DNA of 64,000 nucleotides, taken from positions 3,330,501 through 3,394,500 of the forward strand of contig NZ_AP021861.1 of the NCBI RefSeq assembly GCF_009177095.1, in the 5' to 3' direction. This document shows positions 27,345-36,777 of this stretch, one piece after another; position 1 is the stretch's first letter, and each line of letters opens with the position of its first letter. This DNA comes from Lacipirellula parvula. GTDB lineage: Bacteria; Planctomycetota; Planctomycetia; Pirellulales; Lacipirellulaceae. The position numbers and the translations under genes are program-made. Under the pieces are notes generated by a model, which made no database searches, was not told where the DNA came from, and was given only the letters and a program-made list of their open reading frames with translations.

Positions 27345-28802
27345 ATGAGAAGAATATTCGTGTACCCGTTCATCGGCGTCGTGGTTATCAGCGTCGTTGC
27401 GACATTGAGTCTTTGGAGGACTTCTCAGCAACCGACCGATCCGCCGACGGTTTCAGAACCATCCGAACGGGGGTTGCGCGATCTCGTGGCGCTATCCACG
27501 GAGCAGTTGCGCCAGGCCAACATTAAGATAAGCGTGGCGAGCGAAACAGCCTTTCAGCCGACGAGAACAGTACCTGGGCGTCTGACCTATGATCAAGACC
27601 GCTACGTCGCCGTGAAAGCGGCGTTCAATGGCGTTGTGACGGAGTTTAGGGTGCGTCCGGGCGATACCGTCGCAGCGGGCCAGACCTTGGCGGTGCTAAG
27701 CAGTCCCGAAGTCGGCGTGGCCCGGGCTAAGGTAAAGAGTCGCCAAGCAGACTTGCAGTTGGCGCAACGACAAGCCGAATGGCAAGCGAACATCAGGGAC
27801 GGCGTCACGTCGCTCGTACAACTGATTCGCGAGGAAAAGGCCCCCCAGGAGATTGATTCAGCTCTCCAGTATCAAACAGTGGGGGAGTATCGAGAGCGAC
27901 TCGTTTCGGCCTACACTCGCGTCAGATTGGCGAATGTCATGGCCGACAACATTCGCGAGGTAGCCAGCTCAGGAGCCATTTCAGGAAAGGTGCGGAAGGA
28001 GCGTGAGAGCGAACGGCAAATCGCTCAAGCCGCGCTCCAGTCGGCGATCGAGCAGTCGATTTTCGATGTTGAACAGCTGAGCAAAGGGGCGACGGCAAAA
28101 TCTGATGACGCTACACGCCAGTTGGAAGTAAGCCAGCAGGATCTGAAGCTACTGCTTGGGCCGTCATCGCGGACAATCGACGGAGAGACCTCCGAAGCAT
28201 CGCCCGAGGACTCACTTTCCCAGGTCGAGGTTGTTGCACCGATCGACGGAGCCATGGAGGAGCGAAGCCTCGCGGTGACTGAGCGAGTTTCAGTAGGGGA
28301 TCCGATTGCCGTGATCGCCGGCACGCGTCATCTCTGGGCGGTGGCTGATATTCGAGAACAAGACTGGGCGACGATCGATGTCGACGTTGGCGCCGAAGTC
28401 GTGGTCACAACTCCTGCGTTGCCTGATGAGCGCTACGCGGCTGAGGTCTTGGTCGTCGGTCGGAGCGTCGATGCCACGACGGGCGCCGCCTCGCTCGTCG
28501 CGCAGCTTGAGTCGGAAGACCGCCGACTACGCCCAGGGCTGTTTGTACGCGTAAAGATCCCGGCGGGACCATCGAGAGCCGCAGTAACCGTGCCGGAGTC
28601 GGCAGTCGTGGTGCATGACGGTCAGTCGTTTGTTTTCGTACCTGAAGGGCCGACTCGGTTTCGGCGCGTCGACGTAAAACCGGGCGAGCAGGAGCGAGGG
28701 CAAATTGAAATTCTGGCGGGCTTGGCTAAGGAAACGCCGATCGTCAGCGAAGGAGCTTTCTTCCTGAAGAGCGTATTGCTGATGGTCGGCCAAGACGAAT
28801 GA
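27345..28802 (+). CDS. RND efflux periplasmic adaptor (CzcB/CusB-like)
   Basis: The 485-aa membrane-fusion protein has an N-terminal anchor (about 5-24) and a lipoyl/barrel-sandwich half (VKAAFNGVVTEFRVRPGDTV, about 87-106). Alpha-hairpin coiled coils follow (about 120-265), then the second lipoyl half (VVAPIDGAMEERSLAVTERV) and a beta-barrel/membrane-proximal region to 470. It links the inner-membrane pump to an outer-membrane channel. It ends 48 bp before the pump gene. No TolC gene is adjacent; only a TolC relic exists at 56.9 kb. Confidence 0.9.
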   Translation: MRRIFVYPFIGVVVISVVATLSLWRTSQQPTDPPTVSEPSERGLRDLVALSTEQLRQANIKISVASETAFQPTRTVPGRLTYDQDRYVAVKAAFNGVVTEFRVRPGDTVAAGQTLAVLSSPEVGVARAKVKSRQADLQLAQRQAEWQANIRDGVTSLVQLIREEKAPQEIDSALQYQTVGEYRERLVSAYTRVRLANVMADNIREVASSGAISGKVRKERESERQIAQAALQSAIEQSIFDVEQLSKGATAKSDDATRQLEVSQQDLKLLLGPSSRTIDGETSEASPEDSLSQVEVVAPIDGAMEERSLAVTERVSVGDPIAVIAGTRHLWAVADIREQDWATIDVDVGAEVVVTTPALPDERYAAEVLVVGRSVDATTGAASLVAQLESEDRRLRPGLFVRVKIPAGPSRAAVTVPESAVVVHDGQSFVFVPEGPTRFRRVDVKPGEQERGQIEILAGLAKETPIVSEGAFFLKSVLLMVGQDE

Positions 28803-28850
28803 TCTGTGACGCTGCTCCCTTGGCTCGCCAATATAATTTTCGAGTCGACA

Positions 28851-31800
28851 ATGCTCCAAAAACTGATCGAGTTCTCGCTCGCCAACCGCTTCCTGGTCTT
28901 CGCCGCGACGACGATCATGGCGATTGCCGGCGCTCGTTGCGCGGTTCTGCTTCCAATCGACGCCGTTCCGGACATGACTAATGTGCAGGTAGCCGTCATT
29001 ACCGACGCGGGCTCGCTGTCGCCAGTCGAAGTGGAACGCTACGTTACCTACCCGGTCGAATCGAAGATGAGTGGGCTTCCCGACGTAGAAGAACTCCGCA
29101 GCGTTTCCAAGTTCGGCATCTCCGTGGTGACGATTGTCTTCGAGGAAGGAGCCGACCTCTACCGAGCGCGTCAGTTAGTTTCAGAGCGATTGCCTGTGGC
29201 GGCTGCCGCGATTCCAGCCGGATACGGGACGCCGGAGATGGGTCCGCTCACGACAGCTCTAGGAGAGATTCTGCAGTTTGAAGTGCGGGGCGAGAACTAC
29301 ACGTCGATGCAGTTACGGACGATCTTGGAGTGGGACATTGCCCCAAAGCTGCGCGAAGTCGCCGGCGTGACGGAGATCAATTCACATGGCGGTTCTTACA
29401 AGACCTTTGAAGTTCGACCAGACCCTGATCGTTTGGCGAGCAACAACGTCACGCTAGACGAGATCTTTCGTCGCTTGGAGGAGAACAACGGCTCGATTGG
29501 CGGCGGTTACGTTGTTCACCACGGCGAGCAGCGGTTCATCCGCGGAGAGGCTCTGTTAAAGAGTAGAGAGGAAATTCTCAACGTCGTCGTTAGAAGTACC
29601 GATCAGGGAACGTCTATCTTGCTCCGCGACCTCGCGGACGTTGAGGTCGCACCGATGACGCGGCAGGGAGCAGTCACGCGCGATGGTCGCGGCGAAGCGG
29701 TGACGGGAATGGTAATGATGCTGATCGGCGAGAATTCTCGCGAAGTCGTCGCACGCGTGAAGGAACGCCTAGCCGCGATCGAGTCGACCCTCCCCTCAGG
29801 AGTCTCGCTGGAGGTCATATACGATCGGTCCGCGTTAATTGGCAGAACGCTTCACACGGTTCTCCGTAATCTGCTGGAAGGAGGGGCCCTGGTCATCCTG
29901 GTACTCTTGCTCATGCTGGGAAGCATTCGAGCCGGCCTGATTGTGGCGCTCGCGATTCCGTTGTCGATGCTCTTCGCCGCCAATCTTATGTACGCGACGG
30001 CCATCTCAGCGAGTCTGATGAGTTTGGGGGCCATCGACTTCGGGTTGATCGTCGACTCCTCGGTCATCATGGTTGAGAATTGCATCCATCGGCTAGCGGA
30101 AAACCGAGGCACGCGATCACGTCTAGAGGTCATTCGCGATGCTTCGATTGAAGTTCGCAAACCAACAATGTTCGGTGAATTGATCATTGCCGTGGTCTAT
30201 CTGCCGGTGTTGATGCTGCAGGGCACTGAAGGAAAGCTTTTCCGGCCAATGGCCCTGACGGTTCTGTTTGCTCTGCTGGGTTCCTTCATCCTTTCCATGA
30301 CCTTGATGCCGGCGCTGGCGTCGATCGCCCTGCCTCGTTCGATGAAGGATCAAGACGTGTGGCTCGTGCGAATCATCAAAATCGCCTATCGGCCAATGGT
30401 GAGAGCAGCGATTTCGCGTCCGGCCACGACAACGACGATCGCATTGCTTGTCTTGCTGCTAAGTATTCCGGTCGCCCTGAACTTGGGAGCCGAATTCATG
30501 CCGCGGCTGGAGGAAGGAGATCTCCTAATCGAAGCGGTTCGTCTCCCCAGCGCGACGATCGAGGGCGCCACGGAAATGGGAACTCAAATTGAACGATTGC
30601 TTCTCAAGTTTCCTGAAGTGGACACGGTGTTCTGCAAAACGGGACGCCCGGAAATAGCCAATGACGTCATGGGGGTCCATCAAACCGACGTATGGGTAAT
30701 TCTTAACGCGCACGAAAAGTGGCGCTCGGGCGTGACTCGAAACGATTTGATCGCGGAGATGGAAGCGGTACTTGAAGAGAATGTCGTTGGCGTTGCATTT
30801 GGATTCACGCAGCCCATTGAAATGCGCGTCGACGAACTTGTGGCTGGAGTGAAGTCAGACGTCGCAGTGCTCCTCTACGGAGATGACCTTGAAGTGCTGG
30901 CGAAGAAATCAAAAGAGATCGAACGAGTTTTGCAGGGTGTCTCAGGGGCGGCTGATGTGAAAGCGGACTTTCAGGCAAATCTTCAAACGTTGACGATTCA
31001 CCCTCGCCGGGACGCTCTGGCGCGGTATGGAATCGACGCCTCTAAGGTGTTCGATGTCATCGAATCATTGGGGGGACGGAAGGTCGGCTTGGTGATGGAG
31101 GGTCGCGCTCGCATTCCGATCGTAGTTCGCGTGCCGGAAGCCTGGCGCGAGGACACTCAATTGCTTGAGCAATTGCCTGTCGGCCAGTCTGGAGGGAGAA
31201 CCGTACCACTGGGGGAACTTGCCGAAATCCTACTCGCCGAGACACCCGCTAGCGTCGAGCATGACGCGATCCGCCGGCGCACCTTCATCGCCGCCAACGT
31301 ACGTGGCCGGGATGTGGCAAGTTTCGTCTCCGACGCCCAGGCCGCTGTGGCAAGTAAGGTTGACCTTCCGCCCGGCTACGAGATCCGGTGGGGAGGTGAC
31401 TTTGAGAATCTTCAGACAGCGAGCCGACGCTTGGCGCTGATTACGCCAGTGGTACTCCTCCTGATCTTCCTTCTGCTACATACCAGCTTTAGGTCGGTCT
31501 CGCTGGCGCTGCTCATTTTTATGGCTGTTCCGATGGCTGCCAGTGGAGGCATCTTTGCGTTGTTCCTGCGCGGCATGCCATTTAGTATCTCCGCAGGCGT
31601 CGGATTCATCGCCCTGTTCGGCGTGGCCGTCCTCAATGGGTTAGTATGGGTGAGCGCTGCCGAAAATGCGCGACGCAGCGGGCTGCCCTTGCGCGAAGTG
31701 ACCCAACAAACGGCCCTTTCGCGACTTCGTCCTGTCTTGATGACGGCGATGGTCGCGAGTTTCGGGTTTATTCCAATGGCGATGTCGAACGGCGATGGCG

Positions 31801-31949
31801 CCGAAATGCAGCGCCCACTTGCCACCGTCGTAATCGGAGGATTGATCACGAGTACGCTGCTAACAAGTCTCGTCGTGCCGGCGATTTATCCCTGGTTCGC
31901 CCCGAATTTATCGAGCGACAACTTTACAGATAGTGTACCGTTGGTCTAA
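28851..31949 (+). CDS. Heavy-metal RND efflux pump (CzcA/CusA-like)
   Basis: About 1032 aa starting at ATG 28851 (LQKLIEFSLANRFLV is the usual N-terminus; a GTG at 28806 is less likely). The HME-RND signatures are present: DAVPDMTNVQV in the first periplasmic loop and TM4 with SLGAIDFGLIVDSSVIMVEN, in which the conserved Asp-Asp-Glu proton relay is intact. The second half holds the equivalent periplasmic domain and TM7-12. It should export divalent or monovalent metal ions using proton motive force, in complex with the adaptor upstream. Confidence 0.93.
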   Translation: MLQKLIEFSLANRFLVFAATTIMAIAGARCAVLLPIDAVPDMTNVQVAVITDAGSLSPVEVERYVTYPVESKMSGLPDVEELRSVSKFGISVVTIVFEEGADLYRARQLVSERLPVAAAAIPAGYGTPEMGPLTTALGEILQFEVRGENYTSMQLRTILEWDIAPKLREVAGVTEINSHGGSYKTFEVRPDPDRLASNNVTLDEIFRRLEENNGSIGGGYVVHHGEQRFIRGEALLKSREEILNVVVRSTDQGTSILLRDLADVEVAPMTRQGAVTRDGRGEAVTGMVMMLIGENSREVVARVKERLAAIESTLPSGVSLEVIYDRSALIGRTLHTVLRNLLEGGALVILVLLLMLGSIRAGLIVALAIPLSMLFAANLMYATAISASLMSLGAIDFGLIVDSSVIMVENCIHRLAENRGTRSRLEVIRDASIEVRKPTMFGELIIAVVYLPVLMLQGTEGKLFRPMALTVLFALLGSFILSMTLMPALASIALPRSMKDQDVWLVRIIKIAYRPMVRAAISRPATTTTIALLVLLLSIPVALNLGAEFMPRLEEGDLLIEAVRLPSATIEGATEMGTQIERLLLKFPEVDTVFCKTGRPEIANDVMGVHQTDVWVILNAHEKWRSGVTRNDLIAEMEAVLEENVVGVAFGFTQPIEMRVDELVAGVKSDVAVLLYGDDLEVLAKKSKEIERVLQGVSGAADVKADFQANLQTLTIHPRRDALARYGIDASKVFDVIESLGGRKVGLVMEGRARIPIVVRVPEAWREDTQLLEQLPVGQSGGRTVPLGELAEILLAETPASVEHDAIRRRTFIAANVRGRDVASFVSDAQAAVASKVDLPPGYEIRWGGDFENLQTASRRLALITPVVLLLIFLLLHTSFRSVSLALLIFMAVPMAASGGIFALFLRGMPFSISAGVGFIALFGVAVLNGLVWVSAAENARRSGLPLREVTQQTALSRLRPVLMTAMVASFGFIPMAMSNGDGAEMQRPLATVVIGGLITSTLLTSLVVPAIYPWFAPNLSSDNFTDSVPLV

Positions 31950-32086
31950 AGGGCTCTAGAACTAGGAGTGGAGAGTCAACTTAATTTCTGCTGAAGGCGA
32001 CTTCTTCGACAGTCTGCCTGGCATTCCGGTTTAATGATTTGGATACGGCAGTCGTCGCTCCAATACCATCAAGTAACGAGGTCGTT

Positions 32087-32782
32087 ATGGCGCGCCATCG
32101 TCCGGAACAACACCGTACCGATCGCATCGGCTGGCTTCGCGCTGCGGTGCTGGGCGCCAACGACGGCATCGTTTCCACGGCGAGTCTCCTGGTCGGCGTT
32201 GCGGCGGCGAATGCCGCCCGTACCGACATTCTGGTTGCTGGCGTCGCGGGACTGGTCGCCGGAGCCATGTCGATGGCGGCGGGCGAATACGTTTCGGTCA
32301 GTTCACAGGCAGACACGGAGCAGGCGGACCTCAACCGAGAGCGGACTGAGCTCGCCACAGACGGCGATTTTGAGCAGAACGAACTCGCCGAAGTTTACAT
32401 TAATCGCGGGCTACAGCCCGGGTTGGCGAGGCAAGTTGCCGAGCAGCTGATGAAGCACGATGCTCTCACCGCTCACGCTCGGGATGAACTCGGCATTTCA
32501 GAAATCACTACCGCACGCCCAATCCAAGCCGCCGTGGCATCGGCCACCACATTCGCCATTGGCGCTGCAATCCCGCTACTTACAGTCTTGATTGCTCCAA
32601 CCGCAGCGATCATCGCGGCGGTGATTGGAGTTTCTATTATCCTCCTTACTGTACTAGGAGGATTTGGAGCCTATGCAGGCGGAGCGCCCGTCTTAAAAGC
32701 GGCTTTGCGAGTCACGTTTTGGGGCGTTCTCGCCATGGCGCTCACGGCTAGCGTAGGAGCACTATTTGGCGCTGCTGTGTGA
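32087..32782 (+). CDS. VIT1/CCC1-family Fe/Mn transporter, copy 2
   Basis: A 231-aa protein from ATG 32087, closely related to copy 1 at 8871: LGANDGIVSTASLLVGVAAA and AGEYVSVSSQADTE are shared, as is the ELGIS...ARPIQAA segment. It has five expected transmembrane segments with the metal-binding insert between TM2 and TM3. It lies 137 bp after the czcA-like gene, in keeping with a metal-export role, and is followed by a terminator. Confidence 0.9.
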   Translation: MARHRPEQHRTDRIGWLRAAVLGANDGIVSTASLLVGVAAANAARTDILVAGVAGLVAGAMSMAAGEYVSVSSQADTEQADLNRERTELATDGDFEQNELAEVYINRGLQPGLARQVAEQLMKHDALTAHARDELGISEITTARPIQAAVASATTFAIGAAIPLLTVLIAPTAAIIAAVIGVSIILLTVLGGFGAYAGGAPVLKAALRVTFWGVLAMALTASVGALFGAAV

Positions 32783-32811
32783 AAGGGCCGGATTTGATCG
32801 GTGAGGAGGAC

Positions 32812-32847
32812 GGGCCGCGTTTACTGCTCTGCCGCGGCCCATCTTTC
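32812..32847 (+). terminator. Terminator after VIT copy 2
   Basis: GGGCCGCG (32812-32819) pairs with CGCGGCCC (32833-32840), followed by ATCTTTC. It lies 30 bp after the VIT stop. Confidence 0.7.
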
Positions 32848-32976
32848 GCCAGTCACTCCAGCGTCAAATGGGGCGTGCTATGATCCGTGACGCATGCTCC
32901 GCAAAAAAAGGCTTCGACTAGAGTCAGCTTGTCGGATGGGGTGGACCAGCGGTACTAATCTCTCAACGGTGACGCT

Positions 32977-33798
32977 CTAACCGCCCGTCGAGATGCTTCG
33001 CTCGCCGCGCCGCTTTGACAGCGGGCCAAACGGCACCAACGGATAGCCTGGCACTTTTTGCTGATATTGTCGATACTCCTCCCCCATGTAGTGGGCGAGC
33101 CGTTCATCTTTCAAATAGCTACCGATGGCCAGGTAAACCGTCCACACCGCTGTCAGGAGAGCATGGTCGAGCGTCATTTGCGGCGTGAACCAGATCAATC
33201 CGGCGAAGCTGAGATATACGGGATGCCGGAGCCGGCGGTAGGCGCCCGCGGGTTCGAAGCGGCGGCGCGGCAGCGGGAGTCGACGAGCCCAGTGGCTCCA
33301 TTCAGTAAAACCGGTTTGATAGCCCAGACCGGTCAGGAGCAGACTGTAGCCGAGGGCTAGCCACGAGAGATTGAACGCGACGACAACCACCGATCGCGGC
33401 CAGCCGTGCAGCTCCCACACGACGCGCTCACTCCCTTGCCAGCCATAGAATACGATCCACAACGAGACGCACGTGACGATGCAGTAGAAGACACCGAAGA
33501 ACTCGCGGCCGATTGTACGGCAGATCATTGACTGCACCTTGGGGAAGCGCAGCAGGCTGTGCGGCGCCGCGAAGAGGAGCGCCAGGCCGACGTCACCCAA
33601 CAGCATCGTCGGGAAAGCCGACTGCGTCACGGGGGCACCGGCCGTGTCGGAAAGAAACTGATAAAGCCAAACGACCGTCACGGCAAACATCGCTTGCGCC
33701 GTCACGCCGACGATGAGGCCCGCGGCGCGACGCCAGACCGCGACGGCGTCAGAGCATGTTCCATCCATGCTGGAGTTCCGTGGGAGAAGTAGTCGCAT
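32977..33798 (-). CDS. NnrU/MddA-like membrane methyltransferase
   Basis: A 273-aa protein from ATG 33798 (ATG 33768 is an alternative) with about five to six transmembrane helices. The C-terminal part carries the isoprenylcysteine methyltransferase-type pattern: GAYRRLRHPVYLSF, then WFTPQMTLDHALL and LKDERLAHYMGEEYRQY. This arrangement is close to MddA, which methylates methanethiol to dimethyl sulfide, and to NnrU. Substrate not provable here. It is 49 bp downstream of the YceI gene and probably co-transcribed. Confidence 0.8.
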   Translation of the reverse strand: MRLLLPRNSSMDGTCSDAVAVWRRAAGLIVGVTAQAMFAVTVVWLYQFLSDTAGAPVTQSAFPTMLLGDVGLALLFAAPHSLLRFPKVQSMICRTIGREFFGVFYCIVTCVSLWIVFYGWQGSERVVWELHGWPRSVVVVAFNLSWLALGYSLLLTGLGYQTGFTEWSHWARRLPLPRRRFEPAGAYRRLRHPVYLSFAGLIWFTPQMTLDHALLTAVWTVYLAIGSYLKDERLAHYMGEEYRQYQQKVPGYPLVPFGPLSKRRGERSISTGG

Positions 33799-33847
33799 CG
33801 TTGAGTGACGCTCTGATTGAGTGGGATGGATGTGGGGCACGTGAACG

Positions 33848-34549
33848 CTATTTCACCGCGCTGACGACAATGATGTCGCCGTGGACCGTCAAGTCGTCGG
33901 CCACGCCGATGGCGCCGAGCGCTTTTCGAAGCGGCTTGATGCCATATTCCGATTGCCGCAGCGAGAACTGTCCCCGGATCCGGAGGAACTCGCCGCGGTT
34001 CTCGACTTCGGCTAGAAATTGCAGTGGCCTCTTGACGCCATGTAGGGTGAACTCGCCGACGAACTCGTAGACCGGCAATCCTTGGCGACCTGCTTGTGTG
34101 GCTTTACGCGTCGAGACGATGTCGAACGTGGCGGTGGGAAACTTCTTCACGTCGAGGACCTCGGCGCCAAGCATGTTGGCGGTCACTTCGCGCTGCGTAT
34201 CGACGTCAGTCTCTCCCGCGACGCCGAGGTACTTACGCGCGTACGCCACGTCCGCGAGAAAGCTGGTCGCGTCGAACACTAGTTGGCCCGCGTCTTGATC
34301 AGCCTCCAGCGTGACGTGCCCCGAACTGAGCATGCCGACGACGCCGTGGACATGTCCTAGGCCTGTCTTCTCGACGCGGATGTAGACGCGAGAGTTTGCG
34401 ACATGAACATCACCTGGGGCCAGCGTTTTGGTCGGCGCGTCGGCGGCGCCAGCGGGTGCTGCTGCGATGACACTGAGACACATTATCATCACGCCAAAAA
34501 CTGGTTGAATGTGCATCGAATCTGCACACTTCTTCGCAGATCTGTTCAT
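33848..34549 (-). CDS. YceI-like secreted lipid-binding protein
   Basis: A 233-aa product from ATG 34549 (AACGAGG upstream). It has a signal peptide (about 14-36, ending PAGAADA) and a YceI beta-barrel domain (about 45-233), recognisable from LVFDATSFLADV, FPTATFDIVS and YEFVGEFTLHGVKRPLQFLA. YceI proteins bind polyisoprenoid-type lipids in the periplasm. It is divergent from the type III PKS operon and upstream of the NnrU/MddA-like gene. Confidence 0.85.
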   Translation of the reverse strand: MNRSAKKCADSMHIQPVFGVMIMCLSVIAAAPAGAADAPTKTLAPGDVHVANSRVYIRVEKTGLGHVHGVVGMLSSGHVTLEADQDAGQLVFDATSFLADVAYARKYLGVAGETDVDTQREVTANMLGAEVLDVKKFPTATFDIVSTRKATQAGRQGLPVYEFVGEFTLHGVKRPLQFLAEVENRGEFLRIRGQFSLRQSEYGIKPLRKALGAIGVADDLTVHGDIIVVSAVK

Positions 34550-34837
34550 AGTCGACCTCGTTTCCTTTCGGTGTCGTAATTGTTCGCGCCAACGTGGTTG
34601 ATGCGATTGACGCGCAGGCCTCACTCGTCGCACCATAAGCTTCACGCTCGACGACGACATGGTATAGATCGTTGCGTCGCCGAACGTCGAGATCAACTTG
34701 CGAACTTCAACCAAGCTCGCCTCCCTACTTACGGATAACCACGTCATCAATCACGGACGACGTCGCATCACGAAGAGGCGACTCGCGCCGCGCGGTCAGC
34801 TGCCGCGACGCGAAGCTGAAAGGATTCGGCTATCGAA

Positions 34838-35605
34838 ATGTTGTGCACCGCGACGGCCGCAACGCGCGGCCCTGTCATCGGCATTCGCCAACGCGTGCCG
34901 GAACTGATGGACGAACCGGGGATCGACCCCGAGGCTCTCGACCATGCGCTCCGCGGCATCGCGAGGATTAATGCGTTCAGCCTCACCGCGGGACACCTCT
35001 GGCGACGGCTGCACCGGATCGCTCTCGAGCGCCGGCTCACTCGACTCCGCATCCTCGACGTCGGCTGCGGCAACGCCGACGTCACCCTCGGCATCGCGCG
35101 ACGCGCACGCTGCTCTGGTATGAACGTCGAACTCTTCGGCTGCGATCAAACCGAGGTCGCCGTCGACGCCGCACGCGAACTCGCTCGTCGCGCGGGGCTA
35201 CAGCAAGTCCGGTTCTTCCAAGCCAACGTCCTCGCGGACGACCTGCAAGGCACGTACGACGCCGTCATTAGCTCGCTATTCCTGCATCATCTCGACGAGT
35301 CGGATTCGATTGCCTTGCTGCACCGCCTCCGCGGCGTCGCTCGGCATGCGATCGTGATGGACGACCTTTGCCGTTCGGCGCTGGGCTACTGGCTCGCGCG
35401 GTGGGGTTGCCAAGTACTGACCCGCTCGCCCGTGGTCCACTTCGATGGCCCCGCATCGGTGCGGAGCGCTCTAACAGCAGCCGAAGCGTTGGCACTGGCG
35501 CACGCCGCGGGACTCGAGGGAGCCATCGTCAAACGGCGTTGGCCTGAACGATTCACGCTGATCTGGAAAAACAACGTCGTTTCCGTCCCGGAGTTCGTGC
35601 AATGA
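34838..35605 (+). CDS. Class I SAM-dependent methyltransferase of the type III PKS operon
   Basis: The 255-aa protein has motif I ILDVGCGNADVTLGIA (about 72-87), an acidic strand end FGCDQTEVAVDAA (motif II) and the motif IV/post segment YDAVISSLFLHHLDE. The first 25 residues may be extra; ATG 34907 would be a shorter start. Its stop codon overlaps the next start (ATGA at 35602), so it is the first gene of a tightly coupled operon. It probably methylates the polyketide product, by analogy with planctomycete clusters of the same order. Confidence 0.85.
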   Translation: MLCTATAATRGPVIGIRQRVPELMDEPGIDPEALDHALRGIARINAFSLTAGHLWRRLHRIALERRLTRLRILDVGCGNADVTLGIARRARCSGMNVELFGCDQTEVAVDAARELARRAGLQQVRFFQANVLADDLQGTYDAVISSLFLHHLDESDSIALLHRLRGVARHAIVMDDLCRSALGYWLARWGCQVLTRSPVVHFDGPASVRSALTAAEALALAHAAGLEGAIVKRRWPERFTLIWKNNVVSVPEFVQ

Positions 35606-36777
35606 ACGCCCGCGCGCATTGGAATGTCGTCGTCATTGGCGCCGGGCCGGCTGGCTCGGTCGCGGCCTATCAGTTGGCTCGCGCGGGGCTGCAGGTCGCG
35701 CTCATTGAGCGCAGCGACGGACCTCGGTACAAAGTCTGCGGCGGCTGCCTAAACCAGCGAGGCCTCTCGGTCCTTGAGCAGTGCGGACTCGGCGACGTTG
35801 TGCGGGACCAGTTCACGGCGCCACTGCGGCAGATCGTGTTCCATCGCGACGCCCGGCAAATCGCCATCAATGGGCAAGTCGGCGCTATCGTCAATCGCGC
35901 AACTTTCGACGCTGCGCTCGCTGCTGCTGCGGTGCAGGCGGGTGCCCAATTATTCGGCGGCGTCAAAGCGATCGTCGAGCCGCTCGACGCTTCGACCGCT
36001 ACACATGAGTCGGCGACGCGGGCAATATCTCTCCAACGCATCGATGGAAGTCACTACCGTATCCTCACGGATTTCGTCGTCGTCGCCGATGGACTCGGCC
36101 GTCCTTCGCTGCAACGACTCGCGGAGTTCGACGCGGTCACCGCTCGCAACTCACGACTCGGCATCGGCGTCACTCCGAGTGCTGCGTTGGCGAGTGCGGG
36201 TTACGAACCGGCAACGCTCAGCATGGCGCTTGCCGATGACGGCTATCTCGGGGTCGCCCGACTCGCCGACGGTCGGCTGTGCATCGGCGCCGCCATTGAC
36301 GCGGCCGTCGCCCGTCGCGGCGCCCTCGACCGTTGGATCAGCGGTACGATCGCGCGCTGCGAACTGCCCGCGATCAATGGACTCACAAGTGCATCGATCC
36401 GCGGCACGCGTCCTCTCACGCAACGCCCCGCCCGCACCGCTAGCCATCGCATCGTCCTGATCGGCGACGCCGCCGGCTACACCGAACCAATCACCGGCGA
36501 AGGCATGGCGTGGGGGCTCGCTGCAGCCGTTGCCGTGACGCCCTTCGCGCTGAAGGCCTGCCGCGAATGGCGTTCCGAATTGGCCGCCGCCTGGGGACGT
36601 ACGCTCCGCCGCGACGTTTACGGCGGCCAGTATGTCAACCGCCTCTTGGCCGCCACCCTCCGCCGACCGCACTACGCGCGCCGCGTCTTCGCCGCCGCGG
36701 CGGCCCTGCCGAGTTTAACCGCCCCGATTGTTCGCCACCTGAATCGACCACAAGCCGTTGCAAGGATCGAAGCATGA
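35602..36777 (+). CDS. FAD-dependent oxidoreductase (geranylgeranyl-reductase-like)
   Basis: The 391-aa flavoprotein has the N-terminal dinucleotide fold VVIGAGPAGSVAAYQLARAG (about 10-29), then KVCGGCLNQRGL (about 50-61, the Cys-rich loop seen in geranylgeranyl-reductase-type enzymes), and the second FAD motif LIGDAAGYTEPITGEGMAWG (about 290-309). It overlaps the methyltransferase gene by 4 bp and the PKS gene by 4 bp. Role: reduction or hydroxylation of the polyketide or its lipid starter (inference). Confidence 0.88.
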   Translation: MNARAHWNVVVIGAGPAGSVAAYQLARAGLQVALIERSDGPRYKVCGGCLNQRGLSVLEQCGLGDVVRDQFTAPLRQIVFHRDARQIAINGQVGAIVNRATFDAALAAAAVQAGAQLFGGVKAIVEPLDASTATHESATRAISLQRIDGSHYRILTDFVVVADGLGRPSLQRLAEFDAVTARNSRLGIGVTPSAALASAGYEPATLSMALADDGYLGVARLADGRLCIGAAIDAAVARRGALDRWISGTIARCELPAINGLTSASIRGTRPLTQRPARTASHRIVLIGDAAGYTEPITGEGMAWGLAAAVAVTPFALKACREWRSELAAAWGRTLRRDVYGGQYVNRLLAATLRRPHYARRVFAAAAALPSLTAPIVRHLNRPQAVARIEA

